This document shows, in pieces, positions 34,543 to 43,402 of a stretch of DNA of 64,000 nucleotides. Each line of letters starts with the position of its first letter. Positions within the stretch are counted from its first letter, which is position 1. Source of the DNA: Hymenobacter metallicola (GTDB lineage Bacteria > Bacteroidota > Bacteroidia > Cytophagales > Hymenobacteraceae); the NCBI RefSeq assembly GCF_004745645.1, contig NZ_SRMB01000005.1, positions 248,001-312,000 on the forward strand. Reading direction: 5' to 3'. The notes beneath the pieces are model-generated. The model was not told the origin of the DNA. It worked only from the letters and a program-made list of their open reading frames with translations, and searched no databases. The translations under genes and the position numbers were made by a program.

Positions 34543-36339
34543 ATGACTTCTCCTTCCCGAATTGCCTGGCTCCTGAGCGTAGGGCTGCTCCTGTGGCTGG
34601 GGCTTTACGTATCGTCGGCGTTGCGGAATGGGGTAAACATCATCAGTTCGGACAGCGCCGGCTATTACCTCTACCTGCCCGCCATCTTCGTTTACGATGA
34701 CCTGCAGCAGCTGCAGTTTCGCGAGGCTACCATTGCCAAATACCACTACGCCGGCCTGAACGAGCACGCCACGCTAGACCCGGTCAGCGGCAACTACGTG
34801 CTCAAGTATTCCTCGGGGCTGGCCCTGCAGGAGCTCCCGTTTTTTCTGGTGGCCCACGCCGTGGCCGAGCCCCTGGGCTATCCGGCCGATGGCTACTCGC
34901 AGCCCTACCAGTGGGCTATCCGGCTGGGGAGCTTGCTGGCGGCCGCCCTAAGCTTGTGGCTGGTGCGCCGGGCCCTGCTACCGCGGTTTGGGGAGTGGCC
35001 CACCGCCCTAGCTCTGCTTATTCTGGTGCTGGGTACCAACTACCTGAACTACTCCGGCGGGCAGGGCGGCATGACCCACAACTGGCTTTTCGGCTGGTAC
35101 GCGGTGCTGCTGCTGCTCACGCCGAGCTTTTATGCCCGCCCCACGCTGGGCAAGGCCCTGGGCATCGGCGCCACCGTCGGCATCATGACCCTGACCCGGC
35201 CCACCGAAATTCTGGCCGTGCTGCTGCCCCTGCTCTGGGGCCTGGAACTGAGCCGGGCCTTTGTGCTGGCGCGGCTGGCGTTCTGGCGCCGTCACCTGGG
35301 CCTGCTCTGTGCGGCCCTGCTGGCGGGCGCACTCGTGGTGAGTATACAGCTGGTGTACTGGCACTACGCCATTGGATCCTGGTTGTACTACAGCTACGGC
35401 GAAGAAGGATTTAACTGGCTGAAACCGCACCTCTGGGAGGGTATTTTCAGCTTCCGCAGCGGCTGGCTGATCTATTCACCCCTGCTGGTGACGGCGCTGG
35501 TCGGGTTTGGACCCCTGCGCCGGCAGCAGCCCGCCGCCTTTTGGCCCATGCTGGTTTATCTGCTGCTGTTTCTCTATGTCACGTTTGCCTGGGAGCAGTG
35601 GACCTACGGCGGGGCCCTGGGGCAGCGGGCCATGGTGCAAAGCTACGCCGTGCTGGCCTGGCCCCTGGCCGCAGCCCTGGCCTGGCTGTTGGCGCGCCCG
35701 CGCTGGGCCGCGGCCTACGGTGTAGTAGCCGTAGTGGGGTGCTACTACGGCTTCTGGCTGACGCTGATGGCGCAGGCCGGGGGCTTGCTGGCGGCCGGCG
35801 ACATGACCCGCTCGTACCTGTGGCGCATCCTGTTTCGCTACGAGGTGCCCAGCGAAACCCGCTTACTGCTCGACAGCAACTCCGAGTTTACCGGCACAGC
35901 TACCCACCAGCGGGTGGTGTGGGAGCAGGGTTTTGAACAGGAAACCAAGGGAATCTGCGGGACGCCGGCCTTGCAGGGCAACTGCTCCCTGGCCCTGGAC
36001 TCCTTGCACCCGCAAAGCACCGAGTACGTTGTGGCGGCCAAGCCCGGCGACTTCCAGTGGCTGCGGGCTTCGGCGCTGGCCCGCGCCGAGTACAAAGAAT
36101 GGGAAATGCCCCGAATGACCCAGTACGTGGTGCGGTTTCGGCGCGGTACGGAGGTGGTAAAAGAGCGCACCGTGCGCCTGCAGCGGGCCCTGGACGACAG
36201 CTGGCCCCGGGAGCTGCACTTCGATATGCGCCCGCCCAAGGAAGAATTCGACAACGTCTCGGTCGTGTTTCTCTACTACGGCACCCGCACCGGCCTGCTG
36301 CTCGACAACGCCAAAATCACCGTGTTCGACGAGCAGTAA
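34543..36339 (+). CDS. Polytopic membrane protein resembling GT-C glycosyltransferases
   Basis: The 598-residue protein has about eleven hydrophobic segments up to residue 425, then a soluble beta-rich C-terminal domain of 170 residues. After the first helix comes NIISSDSAGYYLYLPAIF, where the Asp in the first loop is placed like the catalytic Asp of PMT/ArnT-type enzymes; RPTEILAVLLPLLWG near 225 is also reminiscent. Assignment to a lipid-linked sugar transferase is inference. ATG at 34543 is preferred to a GTG seven codons upstream. It is divergent from the GH20 gene and its stop lies 4 nt from the end of the DUF58 gene. Confidence 0.65.
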   Translation: MTSPSRIAWLLSVGLLLWLGLYVSSALRNGVNIISSDSAGYYLYLPAIFVYDDLQQLQFREATIAKYHYAGLNEHATLDPVSGNYVLKYSSGLALQELPFFLVAHAVAEPLGYPADGYSQPYQWAIRLGSLLAAALSLWLVRRALLPRFGEWPTALALLILVLGTNYLNYSGGQGGMTHNWLFGWYAVLLLLTPSFYARPTLGKALGIGATVGIMTLTRPTEILAVLLPLLWGLELSRAFVLARLAFWRRHLGLLCAALLAGALVVSIQLVYWHYAIGSWLYYSYGEEGFNWLKPHLWEGIFSFRSGWLIYSPLLVTALVGFGPLRRQQPAAFWPMLVYLLLFLYVTFAWEQWTYGGALGQRAMVQSYAVLAWPLAAALAWLLARPRWAAAYGVVAVVGCYYGFWLTLMAQAGGLLAAGDMTRSYLWRILFRYEVPSETRLLLDSNSEFTGTATHQRVVWEQGFEQETKGICGTPALQGNCSLALDSLHPQSTEYVVAAKPGDFQWLRASALARAEYKEWEMPRMTQYVVRFRRGTEVVKERTVRLQRALDDSWPRELHFDMRPPKEEFDNVSVVFLYYGTRTGLLLDNAKITVFDEQ

Positions 36340-36343
36340 CAGG

Positions 36344-37693
36344 CTAAATCAAGCCCCGCGACTTAAATTCGAGGTAACGGTTGATGGTGTTTACCGTGAG
36401 CTGCTGGGGTGGCGTGAGCAGGCTGTAAATGCCGTAGCGCTGCAACTCGCGCACAATCTGCCGCTTTTCCTGGGCAAATTTCTCGGCAATAGTTTGGTTG
36501 TACACATCTTCGGTGGTGGCGGCCGGCTGGGTTAGAAACTGCTGGAGCTCGGTGTTTTCGAAGAACACGACCAGCAACAGGTGGTCTTTGGCCAGGCGCC
36601 GCAGGTAGGGCAGCTGGCGCTGCAGCCCGTTCAGGGTTTCGAAATTGGTGAACAGAATCAGCAGGCTGCGCTGCCGGATCTTGGCTTTGACGTTGGAGTA
36701 CAGCAGCTCAAAATCCGTTTCCAAATATTTGGTGCGTTGCTTATAGAGCACCTCCAGCACTTTTTGCATGTGGCCCGCCCGGCGCTCCGCCGGTACAATG
36801 GCACTCAGCCGGTCGGCGAAGGTGATAAGGCCCGCTTTGTCGTGTTTGAGCAAGGCAATGTTGCTGACCACCAGCGTGGCATTGATGGCGTAGTCGAGCA
36901 GGCTCAGGCCCTCAAACGGCATGCGCATCACCCGGCCCTTATCAATGAGGCAGTATACCTGCTGGGCACGCTCATCCTGGAAATGGTTGACCACCAGCGT
37001 GTCGGTGCCGGTACCTGCGCGCCGCGCCGTGGCTTTCCAGTTGATGGTACGCGGGTCGTCGCCGGGCACGTAGGGGCGGATTTGCTCAAATTCCATGCTG
37101 TGGCCCACCCGCCGGATCCGCTTCACGCCGGCCTCCGTGAGCCGGTTGCTGATAGCCAGCAGCTCGTACTGCCGCATCTGCAGAAACGAGGGGTACACGG
37201 GCACCATCTGCTCCTGGCCGAAGCGGAAGCGGCGCTGCCCCAGCCCCAATGGCGACCGAACAAACACGTTCAGGAAGCCAAAATGGTATTCGCCCCGCTT
37301 CACGGGCCGCAGCTGGTAGTGGATGACCGTGGTCTGTCCCGCCGGTACGGTAGCCTTGAAAAGCACGTCGCGCCGCTGAAACTGCACCGGAATTTCATCG
37401 ATGGTTTCGGTGCGGATAGGGAAGCGGTACTGGTTTTCGAGGTAGATGGCCACGTCATTGTCGCTGCCGTTGGCGAGCTTTTCGCCCATAACGCGCCGCC
37501 CAAATACGGGCCCGGCTCCGTCGCGCGCCGGAGCGTAGAGCAGCAGGATATCCAGCAGCGTGAGTACCAGCAGCAGCCCCAGCGCCAGTTGCAGCGGGAC
37601 GAGCAAGGCCGGCAGGAAAAAGGCCACCACCAGACCTACGACCACTGCCAGCAGCAGCAGAAAAAAGCGCAGAGTCAGAAAGAAGGATTTCAA
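36344..37693 (-). CDS. DUF58 domain protein of the MoxR cluster
   Basis: The 449-residue protein has two N-terminal membrane segments (about 4-52), a beta-rich part and the DUF58 signature M200-EFEQIRPYVPGDDPRTINW with ATARR. A von Willebrand-A-like fold follows, but the metal site position reads D251-K-G-R-V-M instead of DxSxS, so classical metal binding is probably lost, as is common in DUF58. These proteins work with MoxR ATPases, perhaps as adaptor or substrate. The gene follows moxR by 69 nt in the same operon. Confidence 0.9.
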   Translation of the reverse strand: MKSFFLTLRFFLLLLAVVVGLVVAFFLPALLVPLQLALGLLLVLTLLDILLLYAPARDGAGPVFGRRVMGEKLANGSDNDVAIYLENQYRFPIRTETIDEIPVQFQRRDVLFKATVPAGQTTVIHYQLRPVKRGEYHFGFLNVFVRSPLGLGQRRFRFGQEQMVPVYPSFLQMRQYELLAISNRLTEAGVKRIRRVGHSMEFEQIRPYVPGDDPRTINWKATARRAGTGTDTLVVNHFQDERAQQVYCLIDKGRVMRMPFEGLSLLDYAINATLVVSNIALLKHDKAGLITFADRLSAIVPAERRAGHMQKVLEVLYKQRTKYLETDFELLYSNVKAKIRQRSLLILFTNFETLNGLQRQLPYLRRLAKDHLLLVVFFENTELQQFLTQPAATTEDVYNQTIAEKFAQEKRQIVRELQRYGIYSLLTPPQQLTVNTINRYLEFKSRGLI

Positions 37694-37762
37694 GCGGGGA
37701 GAGAAAGCAGGGTGAAACGACCGGCCCAGGACTGCTCCTCGGCTGAAGGGTACGTGAAGCAG

Positions 37763-38803
37763 TTAGCGCGGTACCTCAATCTGCTGCACAATCTGCTGTA
37801 CAACATCATCGGCCGTGTGGCCTTCCATTTCACGCTCGGGCGTGAGCAGAATCCGGTGACGCAGCACGTGGGGGGCCAAATACTGCACGTCCTCGGGTGT
37901 TACAAAGTCGCGGCCCCGCAGCGCGGCCAGGGCTTTGGCCCCGTTGAGCAAGGACAGGGAAGCCCGGGGGGAGGCCCCCAGGTACAAGCCTTTGTGAGCC
38001 CGGGTTTGGCCCACGAGGCGGGCAATGTATTCCAGCAGCTTGGGCTCGACGTGCTGGCGCTGTACCTGGGCGCGCAGCTGGCGCAGGTCGTCGGCCGTGA
38101 GGACGGCCTGAACCCGCTCGAGCGAGGTGCCGCCCAGGCCGCTGTGGTGCCCCTGTAAAATGGCCACTTCTTCCTCCAGCGTGGGGTAGCCCACGTTCAG
38201 CTTAAACAAGAACCGGTCGAGCTGGGCTTCGGGCAAGCGGTAAGTTCCTTCCTGCTCAATGGGGTTTTGGGTGGCCAGCACCACGAACGGGTCGGTCATG
38301 GGGTAGCGGGTGCCATCCTGGGTTATCTGGCGTTCTTCCATCACCTCAAACAGGGCCGACTGGGTTTTGGCCGGGGCCCGGTTGATTTCATCGATAAGCA
38401 CGATGCTGGCGAATATGGGGCCGGGCCGAAATTCAAACTCCGACTTATTGGGCAGGAAAACCGAGGTGCCCAACACGTCGGAGGGCATCAGGTCGGGGGT
38501 GAACTGCAGGCGGCTAAACGACACGGCCAGGGTACGGGCCAGCAACTTGGCCGTGAGTGTTTTGGCTACCCCCGGTACTCCCTCCAGCAGCACGTGCCCA
38601 TCGGCCAGAATAGCGGTGAGCAGCAACTCAGCCAGCGCGTGCTGCCCCACAATGATTTTGCTAAGCTCCTGACGAATGGCTTCCGCATGACGGCTCAGGC
38701 CACTCAGGTCGGTACGCGGAGCAAAAGCCGAAGTAGCTGCGGCCCCGGTTTCCGGGGCCGCATCGTCGGCAGCGGAGAAGGGCAGGGGTGAGTTATTTTC
38801 CAT
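37763..38803 (-). CDS. MoxR-family AAA+ ATPase
   Basis: The 346-residue ATPase has Walker A G75-V-P-G-V-A-K-T82 in the MoxR-specific form, Walker B LIDE (136-139) followed by INRAPAKTQSALFEVMEE, and sensor 1 ATQNPIEQEGTY near N180. GASPRASLSLL near 285 is the sensor 2 region. MoxR proteins act as chaperones that activate or assemble partners, often membrane complexes. The N-terminal 30 residues are Ala/Pro-rich. It lies between the DUF4350 and DUF58 genes, but a 165-bp AT-rich gap separates it from DUF4350 and may hold an internal promoter. Confidence 0.95.
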   Translation of the reverse strand: MENNSPLPFSAADDAAPETGAAATSAFAPRTDLSGLSRHAEAIRQELSKIIVGQHALAELLLTAILADGHVLLEGVPGVAKTLTAKLLARTLAVSFSRLQFTPDLMPSDVLGTSVFLPNKSEFEFRPGPIFASIVLIDEINRAPAKTQSALFEVMEERQITQDGTRYPMTDPFVVLATQNPIEQEGTYRLPEAQLDRFLFKLNVGYPTLEEEVAILQGHHSGLGGTSLERVQAVLTADDLRQLRAQVQRQHVEPKLLEYIARLVGQTRAHKGLYLGASPRASLSLLNGAKALAALRGRDFVTPEDVQYLAPHVLRHRILLTPEREMEGHTADDVVQQIVQQIEVPR

Positions 38804-38968
38804 ATAAGGTGAAGAGCAAACGGCAGGCGGTGTCGAAAATGAAGGCAGGAATTATTTAATTAGAAATGCTATATACTCGCTTATTAGTGCGCTTCATTCT
38901 GTTTAAACGGCTTTATTAGAAAAGTTACAAAATGGTAAAATTCAACTACTAACCAGAGTGCAATTAGT
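38804..38968. other. AT-rich gap within the MoxR cluster
   Basis: This 165-bp stretch is visibly richer in A and T than its surroundings (for example TTATTTAATTAGAAATGCTA). No gene, hairpin or clear TAnnTTTG box was found. It may hold a promoter for moxR. Confidence 0.4.
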
Positions 38969-40354
38969 TTAAGCCATTGCTTTGCGAAAGTCGTTCAAGG
39001 CCTTACTCAGCAACAGCAGTTCATTATCGGATACCTGCCGGGAGGTGCGAATGAAATTAATGCGCCGCACCAGCAATTCTACTTCGGCCAGGGACAAACC
39101 GGTCTTACTAGCCAGCCTTTCCCGGGCCTCTGCTTCATCCAAGTCCAGGCTGGGCTCGTGCAGCCGGGTGCGAAGAAACTCCAGAAACAACCCGATTTTT
39201 TTGTCCGCTATCAGCGCATGATTACCGCCCTGCTGGTACAAGCCTGCCACGGTGCGGGTGAAAAGCAGCGTCGTGTTGGGCAAGGGTCGTAGAATCGGGA
39301 TGACACGCTGCCGACGTTTGGCCTCAAACAAGATGAAAAGTATGGCCCCGGCCAAGCTTAGATAAAGAGCCCAGCGCAGGGCGTCGTGCGCCAGCAGCAC
39401 CCGCAGTAAGGATTGCTCCCCCTGTCGGCCCTGCTTCTGAAATTCGTCCCACCACACCGGCCGACCGACCGGCAAATACGAAAGAGCAGCAAAAGCAAAG
39501 TTGCTGGTAGGAGGCCGGAGTACGAAATAATTGGTGAAAGCCAAAGGTACCGAGCAGAGGTAGAGTTGGCCTCGGCCATGTGGAATGCGTACCAGCACGG
39601 CCCGGCCCTTCTCATCGGCGGCTAGCTGGGTGGCTTGCAGGCCGCTGTCGGGCAGAATGCGGTAGGCGGCTCCCAGCGTCGGCAGGCGAAAGGTGCCGCC
39701 CGCCGCCCGCGCCAGCCGCGGATTACTCAGGCGCAGCTGCACCGAGTCCTGCAAACCCGCCGCTTTGGCTGGGCCTTTCAGGCGGGGCGTACCCACGAAG
39801 GGGGCCGTGCGGAAACCCAGCGTGTCGGCAAATTGGGAGTTGAACTGCTCGGCGGCAATAAACACGTCGTTGCCGCGCGCTACGTGGCGGAGCAGCGCCC
39901 GGGTATCGGCCGAGCTGAGCTCGAACTCGTCATTGACAAACAGGTAGGAGGCCTTTGGGTAATCAGATTCAGCCAAGCCCGCGGCATAGTCATCCTCGGC
40001 GGCTAGCTGGGCTGAATCGGGCGGGGCCGGCGCCGCAGCCAGCGTGCTATCCGAAGTTGCCGTCTGGGCCTCGTCCTGGTAAAGCTGGCTGGCCGACTCT
40101 GGCGTAACTTCCTCTTCTCCTTCGAGGTAGCTGTAAATGGGCAGGCGCACCGCGTGCACGTCGCGCGCCCTGACGCCCAGCACCTCGGGCAATACCTGGT
40201 AGAGAACATAGGTGCCGTAAGGAATCTTGTCCTTGTTTTCGAAGGTAGGTTCCCAGTTCAGGGGTTTGGGCCGGTAGTACTCCACGGCCACGTAAGCGCC
40301 GAACAGCAGCACCAACCCCAGCAGATACCAACGAAACGTCGTCATGGTCTTCAT
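38969..40354 (-). CDS. DUF4350 membrane protein of the MoxR cluster
   Basis: From ATG 40354 the 461-residue protein has an N-terminal membrane helix (FRWYLLGLVLLFGAYVAVEY) and a large soluble region with the DUF4350 features GTYVLYQVLPEV near 47, SYLFVNDEFELS near 130 and GRGQLYLCSVPLAFTNYFVL near 265. A second membrane helix (near 345-363) and a basic C-terminal cytoplasmic part end the protein. A longer in-frame start would overlap the DUF4129 gene. DUF4350 is related to glutamine-amidotransferase-like folds in MoxR loci; no catalytic function is known. It starts 5 nt after the DUF4129 stop. Confidence 0.85.
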   Translation of the reverse strand: MKTMTTFRWYLLGLVLLFGAYVAVEYYRPKPLNWEPTFENKDKIPYGTYVLYQVLPEVLGVRARDVHAVRLPIYSYLEGEEEVTPESASQLYQDEAQTATSDSTLAAAPAPPDSAQLAAEDDYAAGLAESDYPKASYLFVNDEFELSSADTRALLRHVARGNDVFIAAEQFNSQFADTLGFRTAPFVGTPRLKGPAKAAGLQDSVQLRLSNPRLARAAGGTFRLPTLGAAYRILPDSGLQATQLAADEKGRAVLVRIPHGRGQLYLCSVPLAFTNYFVLRPPTSNFAFAALSYLPVGRPVWWDEFQKQGRQGEQSLLRVLLAHDALRWALYLSLAGAILFILFEAKRRQRVIPILRPLPNTTLLFTRTVAGLYQQGGNHALIADKKIGLFLEFLRTRLHEPSLDLDEAEARERLASKTGLSLAEVELLVRRINFIRTSRQVSDNELLLLSKALNDFRKAMA

Positions 40355-40359
40355 AGGCG

Positions 40360-41160
40360 CTACGCGGCGTGACGGGTAGAGGCCAGCTGCCGTTGGAAGG
40401 CCACGCGGGCGTCGCGGGCCAGGGCGTACTGCGCCGCCGACAAGTCGTTTTGCTCGCCATACCACACGTATTCAAACTGCTGGGTTAGCTCCCGAAACGG
40501 GGGCCGCAGGGAGCTGGCACCAAGCTCGTGCACGTAGTCGTGGTTGGTTTTTTCGGGCTGCCACTGAATCAGGCCCTGGTCGGTGAGCTGCTTGAGCACC
40601 TGCAGATATCCCAGGCGCACGGCCAGGCGGTAATTGCCCGTGGCCTCGGCCTCGGCCAGCAAGGCGGAAAAGTCCAGGGTATGAATGTCTTCAGTGGTGG
40701 TATCATAGGCCAGTGAGGAGCGCCGCGGGGCGCGGCCAAAGGCCCGGGTAATATCCACCTGCATAAGTTTCAGCACCACAAACACGAACCCAATCAGTAA
40801 GAGGGCATAAATGCCGTATTCCCACATGATGCGCCCCCCGCGGGTTGCCAGCAAGCTGCTGAACCATTGCCACACCCGGGCCCAGAACAAATCCCAGGCG
40901 CTGTGCTCACTCTTGACTTCGACGTACTGAAACTCCCGCTGCGCCCGAAACTCCCGCAGCTGCTGTTCGGCCGGCCGACGCAAGGACACGATGGTCGTGC
41001 GGTCGGCCGGCAGGGGGCGCACGGTCAGGTCGGCCTGAGGCTTGGGCTTGGGCTTGCTCCAGGCGGGCGTCAGGGCCACCAACAGCACTAGCAGGCAGCT
41101 AAGCCGGCGCAGACGAATAAGCAGGGAGATGATAACCAAAACCAGCGGAATAGGAAGCAC
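40360..41160 (-). CDS. DUF4129 membrane protein of the MoxR cluster
   Basis: The 266-residue protein starts at a GTG; no ATG lies near the first helix. A hydrophobic N-terminus (1-34) acts as anchor or signal, followed by a basic PKPKPQ stretch and an extracytoplasmic part. A second membrane helix (about 110-132) precedes the C-terminal DUF4129 domain with YRLAVRLGYLQVLKQLTDQG near 178, which is typical. In other bacteria this domain is often fused to transglutaminase-like modules; here it stands alone. It lies between the 324-residue membrane protein and the DUF4350 gene. Confidence 0.85.
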   Translation of the reverse strand: MLPIPLVLVIISLLIRLRRLSCLLVLLVALTPAWSKPKPKPQADLTVRPLPADRTTIVSLRRPAEQQLREFRAQREFQYVEVKSEHSAWDLFWARVWQWFSSLLATRGGRIMWEYGIYALLLIGFVFVVLKLMQVDITRAFGRAPRRSSLAYDTTTEDIHTLDFSALLAEAEATGNYRLAVRLGYLQVLKQLTDQGLIQWQPEKTNHDYVHELGASSLRPPFRELTQQFEYVWYGEQNDLSAAQYALARDARVAFQRQLASTRHAA

Positions 41161-41214
41161 TAGAACCAGGGGTGGCCATTGGGCCGCGGCCGGGCAAGAT
41201 ACGGTTAGCAGGGC

Positions 41215-42189
41215 TTAGTACTCGCCTTCGTCATCGGGGCGGTAGGCTTGGTTGTAAGCTACCGGCGCCGGGCCCTGGCCGATACTGTCGACCAAGGAGC
41301 GAAGCCCAAGACCCTCCCGGCGCTCCACCAGATTGAAGTACTGAAACACAATGGCCAGCAGCGGAATGGTGTAGGTAACCATGATGCCCAGCACAAAGAG
41401 GCACTGCGTAATGACCCCAAACACGTCCGATTCGAGGCCGGGAATCTTGAGCATCTTGCCAAATAGCACCGCGTACTGGGGCAGGGCAAACAGCATAGAC
41501 AGCATGCTCTGAATCATGCCGGCCACGAAGAGCAGCCCCAGCGTCGACCACCACTTGCCTTTTATCAGGTAAAAGCAGCGCAGCAGGGCCTGCCACACGC
41601 CGCCTTCTTCAAGCCACAGCACCGGAAAATACAGCGACAAGGGTACCATGATGTAGATAATCAGTGGGAACAGTACCACAAACAACAGGGCAAAAGAGTC
41701 GCTGAGGGCCGTCAGGCCGGTGACAAGGGCAATAAGCATAATGTAGATGCCGAACAGAAACATGAAGGCCATAATCAGGCGTCCGATTCGGCTCTTGATA
41801 TCCTGCCACACCTGGGCCGGCGTAGGCACCTGCTCGTGCACTAGCACCAGCCGCACGTAGGAATACACCGTGACCAGCAGCAGAATAAAGCTTATCAGGC
41901 CACTGAGGGCGGCTATGGCAAAACCGGAAAAGTAAACCGGAGTAAAAAAGTCGGGTGAGCTCCCGGCCTGGGCGGCATTATTGATGCTTTTGCCCACCTC
42001 ATTCCAGATAACGTTGGTCACGAGCCCGAGGCCTACGCCCATGAGCAGGGCAGGAGGCAAAACGAAGTAAAGCAGGCATTTGCCCAAGGGGCGAAAGTGA
42101 GCGGCAATAAATTCGAACGTCGCGCCGATTTTCTTGCCGAAATCCCGCTCCTGGCGCAAATCGGCGGTGTGGGTATACGTAGACTGCAT
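41215..42189 (-). CDS. Six-helix-type membrane protein of the MoxR cluster, unknown function
   Basis: The 324-residue protein begins with a hydrophilic segment (ADLRQERDFGKKIGATFEFI) and then has about six to seven hydrophobic segments between 38 and 285. It closes with a cytoplasmic tail ending PDDEGEY. A repeated WQDIKSRIGRLI/CFYLIKGKWWSTLGLLF pattern resembles the amphipathic-helix plus membrane repeats of DUF975-like and glycerophosphodiesterase membrane-domain proteins. I cannot name the family with certainty. Tight spacing (16 nt after the SpoIIM gene) ties it to the cluster. Confidence 0.75.
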   Translation of the reverse strand: MQSTYTHTADLRQERDFGKKIGATFEFIAAHFRPLGKCLLYFVLPPALLMGVGLGLVTNVIWNEVGKSINNAAQAGSSPDFFTPVYFSGFAIAALSGLISFILLLVTVYSYVRLVLVHEQVPTPAQVWQDIKSRIGRLIMAFMFLFGIYIMLIALVTGLTALSDSFALLFVVLFPLIIYIMVPLSLYFPVLWLEEGGVWQALLRCFYLIKGKWWSTLGLLFVAGMIQSMLSMLFALPQYAVLFGKMLKIPGLESDVFGVITQCLFVLGIMVTYTIPLLAIVFQYFNLVERREGLGLRSLVDSIGQGPAPVAYNQAYRPDDEGEY

Positions 42190-42205
42190 AGGTGAAGAAA
42201 GGCAA

Positions 42206-43156
42206 TTAGAAGGAAGAAGCGCGCCGGGCCAGCTGCCGCGGATACAGGATAAAGTACCAGATAATGAAAGCTGCCGAAGTGCCGATGATGGTCAGGCTCA
42301 GCAGGGCGGGCATCTCGGTGTGGCGCGTCACGAAGCCTTCCAGAAAGCCCGCAACCACGAAGATGGGTACCAGGCCCAGGGCCAGCTTCAGCCCGTCGCG
42401 GGCACCCTGGCGAAAGGAGTCGGTGCGGGAGTAGGTGCCCGGAAACAGCAGGCTGCGTGCCATCACCAGACCCGCCCCGGCGGCCAGAATAATGGCCGAT
42501 ATTTCCAGCGTACCATGAATCCAGATGGTGAGCACCGACGGCAGTAGCACGCCTTTTTGGTAGAAGAAATACTGAAAGGAGCCCAGCATCACACCATTAT
42601 GAAACAAAGCCCAGACCGTGCCCAGCCCCAGCGTGGCCCCTAGGGCATAGGCCGTCAGGGCCACGTAGATATTGTTGGCGGTGATGGCCAAAAACATGGG
42701 CGCCTCGTTCATGCCCTTGTAAACGGCCATAGGGTCGCCCCGCTCGATGTTTTCGATGGTGCGGTTCACGTAGGCATCGCCCAGGACCACGCGCACAAAC
42801 GTGTCGTCGTAGGCGGCCGACAAGGCCCCGATAAGGGTGAAGATGGTGAACAAGGCCAGAGACCAGGCCAGGGTACGGTGGTGCCGGGCTACCAGCAAGG
42901 GCAGCTCCTGCTGCCAGAAATCCCCAAACCGGGTCGTCGATTCGCTCTTATTCTTGTAAAGCGCCTGGTGCAGCTTGCCCGTCAGGTCGTTCAGGTAGCG
43001 GGTCGTCGCCGAAGTGGGGTAAAAGGTCTGGGCATAAGCCAGGTCGTCGGTCAGCTCGATAAAGCGGGCGGCCAGCTCATCGGGGCCTGCCGGCGGCTGG
43101 GTTTCGTAGCGCCGCCACTTGGCTTCATTTTGTCGCAGAAAAACCGCCTCACGCAT
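42206..43156 (-). CDS. SpoIIM (stage II sporulation protein M)-like membrane protein
   Basis: From ATG 43156 (MREAVFLRQNEAKWRRYE) the 316-residue protein has a helical cytoplasmic part of about 100 residues, then about five to six hydrophobic segments. The SpoIIM/DUF95 features NNIYVALTAYALGATLGLGT near 185 and WIHGTLEISAIILAAGAGL near 230 are clear. Despite the name, this form is common in non-sporulating bacteria next to MoxR and RDD genes. It starts the minus-strand operon, divergent from the RDD gene 246 nt away. Confidence 0.9.
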   Translation of the reverse strand: MREAVFLRQNEAKWRRYETQPPAGPDELAARFIELTDDLAYAQTFYPTSATTRYLNDLTGKLHQALYKNKSESTTRFGDFWQQELPLLVARHHRTLAWSLALFTIFTLIGALSAAYDDTFVRVVLGDAYVNRTIENIERGDPMAVYKGMNEAPMFLAITANNIYVALTAYALGATLGLGTVWALFHNGVMLGSFQYFFYQKGVLLPSVLTIWIHGTLEISAIILAAGAGLVMARSLLFPGTYSRTDSFRQGARDGLKLALGLVPIFVVAGFLEGFVTRHTEMPALLSLTIIGTSAAFIIWYFILYPRQLARRASSF

Positions 43157-43402
43157 ACAATAAGCTAAGTATAGAGCTGGAAACAGCCGTAAATATGGGT
43201 GAGCTAGAGCAGCAACACGGGCGGGCATAGACTACTGCACGCAGAAGACCCGACCGCCCAAACACGACCTTGCGCGCAGGGTGGTGTTGCGAAGATTGGT
43301 AATTTTTCCGACCTGATGCGCATACCTAGTGACTAAATTCCGTCATTGGAGCTTCTTGTTCGGGTTTTAGTTCGATTTATCCTGTTGCCAACGCCTTTTG
43401 CT

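Noticed and set aside
34399..34767. N-terminal extension of the GH20 enzyme by 123 codons
   Set aside because: It precedes the signal peptide and overlaps the divergent membrane-protein gene.
36581..38158. 525-codon plus-strand frame crossing the DUF58 and MoxR genes
   Set aside because: It is antisense to two recognised genes and spans their intergenic gap; composition is that of a shadow frame.
42206..43156. Sporulation function of the SpoIIM-like protein
   Set aside because: No other sporulation gene is present and the surrounding Bacteroidota genes fit the MoxR-RDD context, where this family is common.
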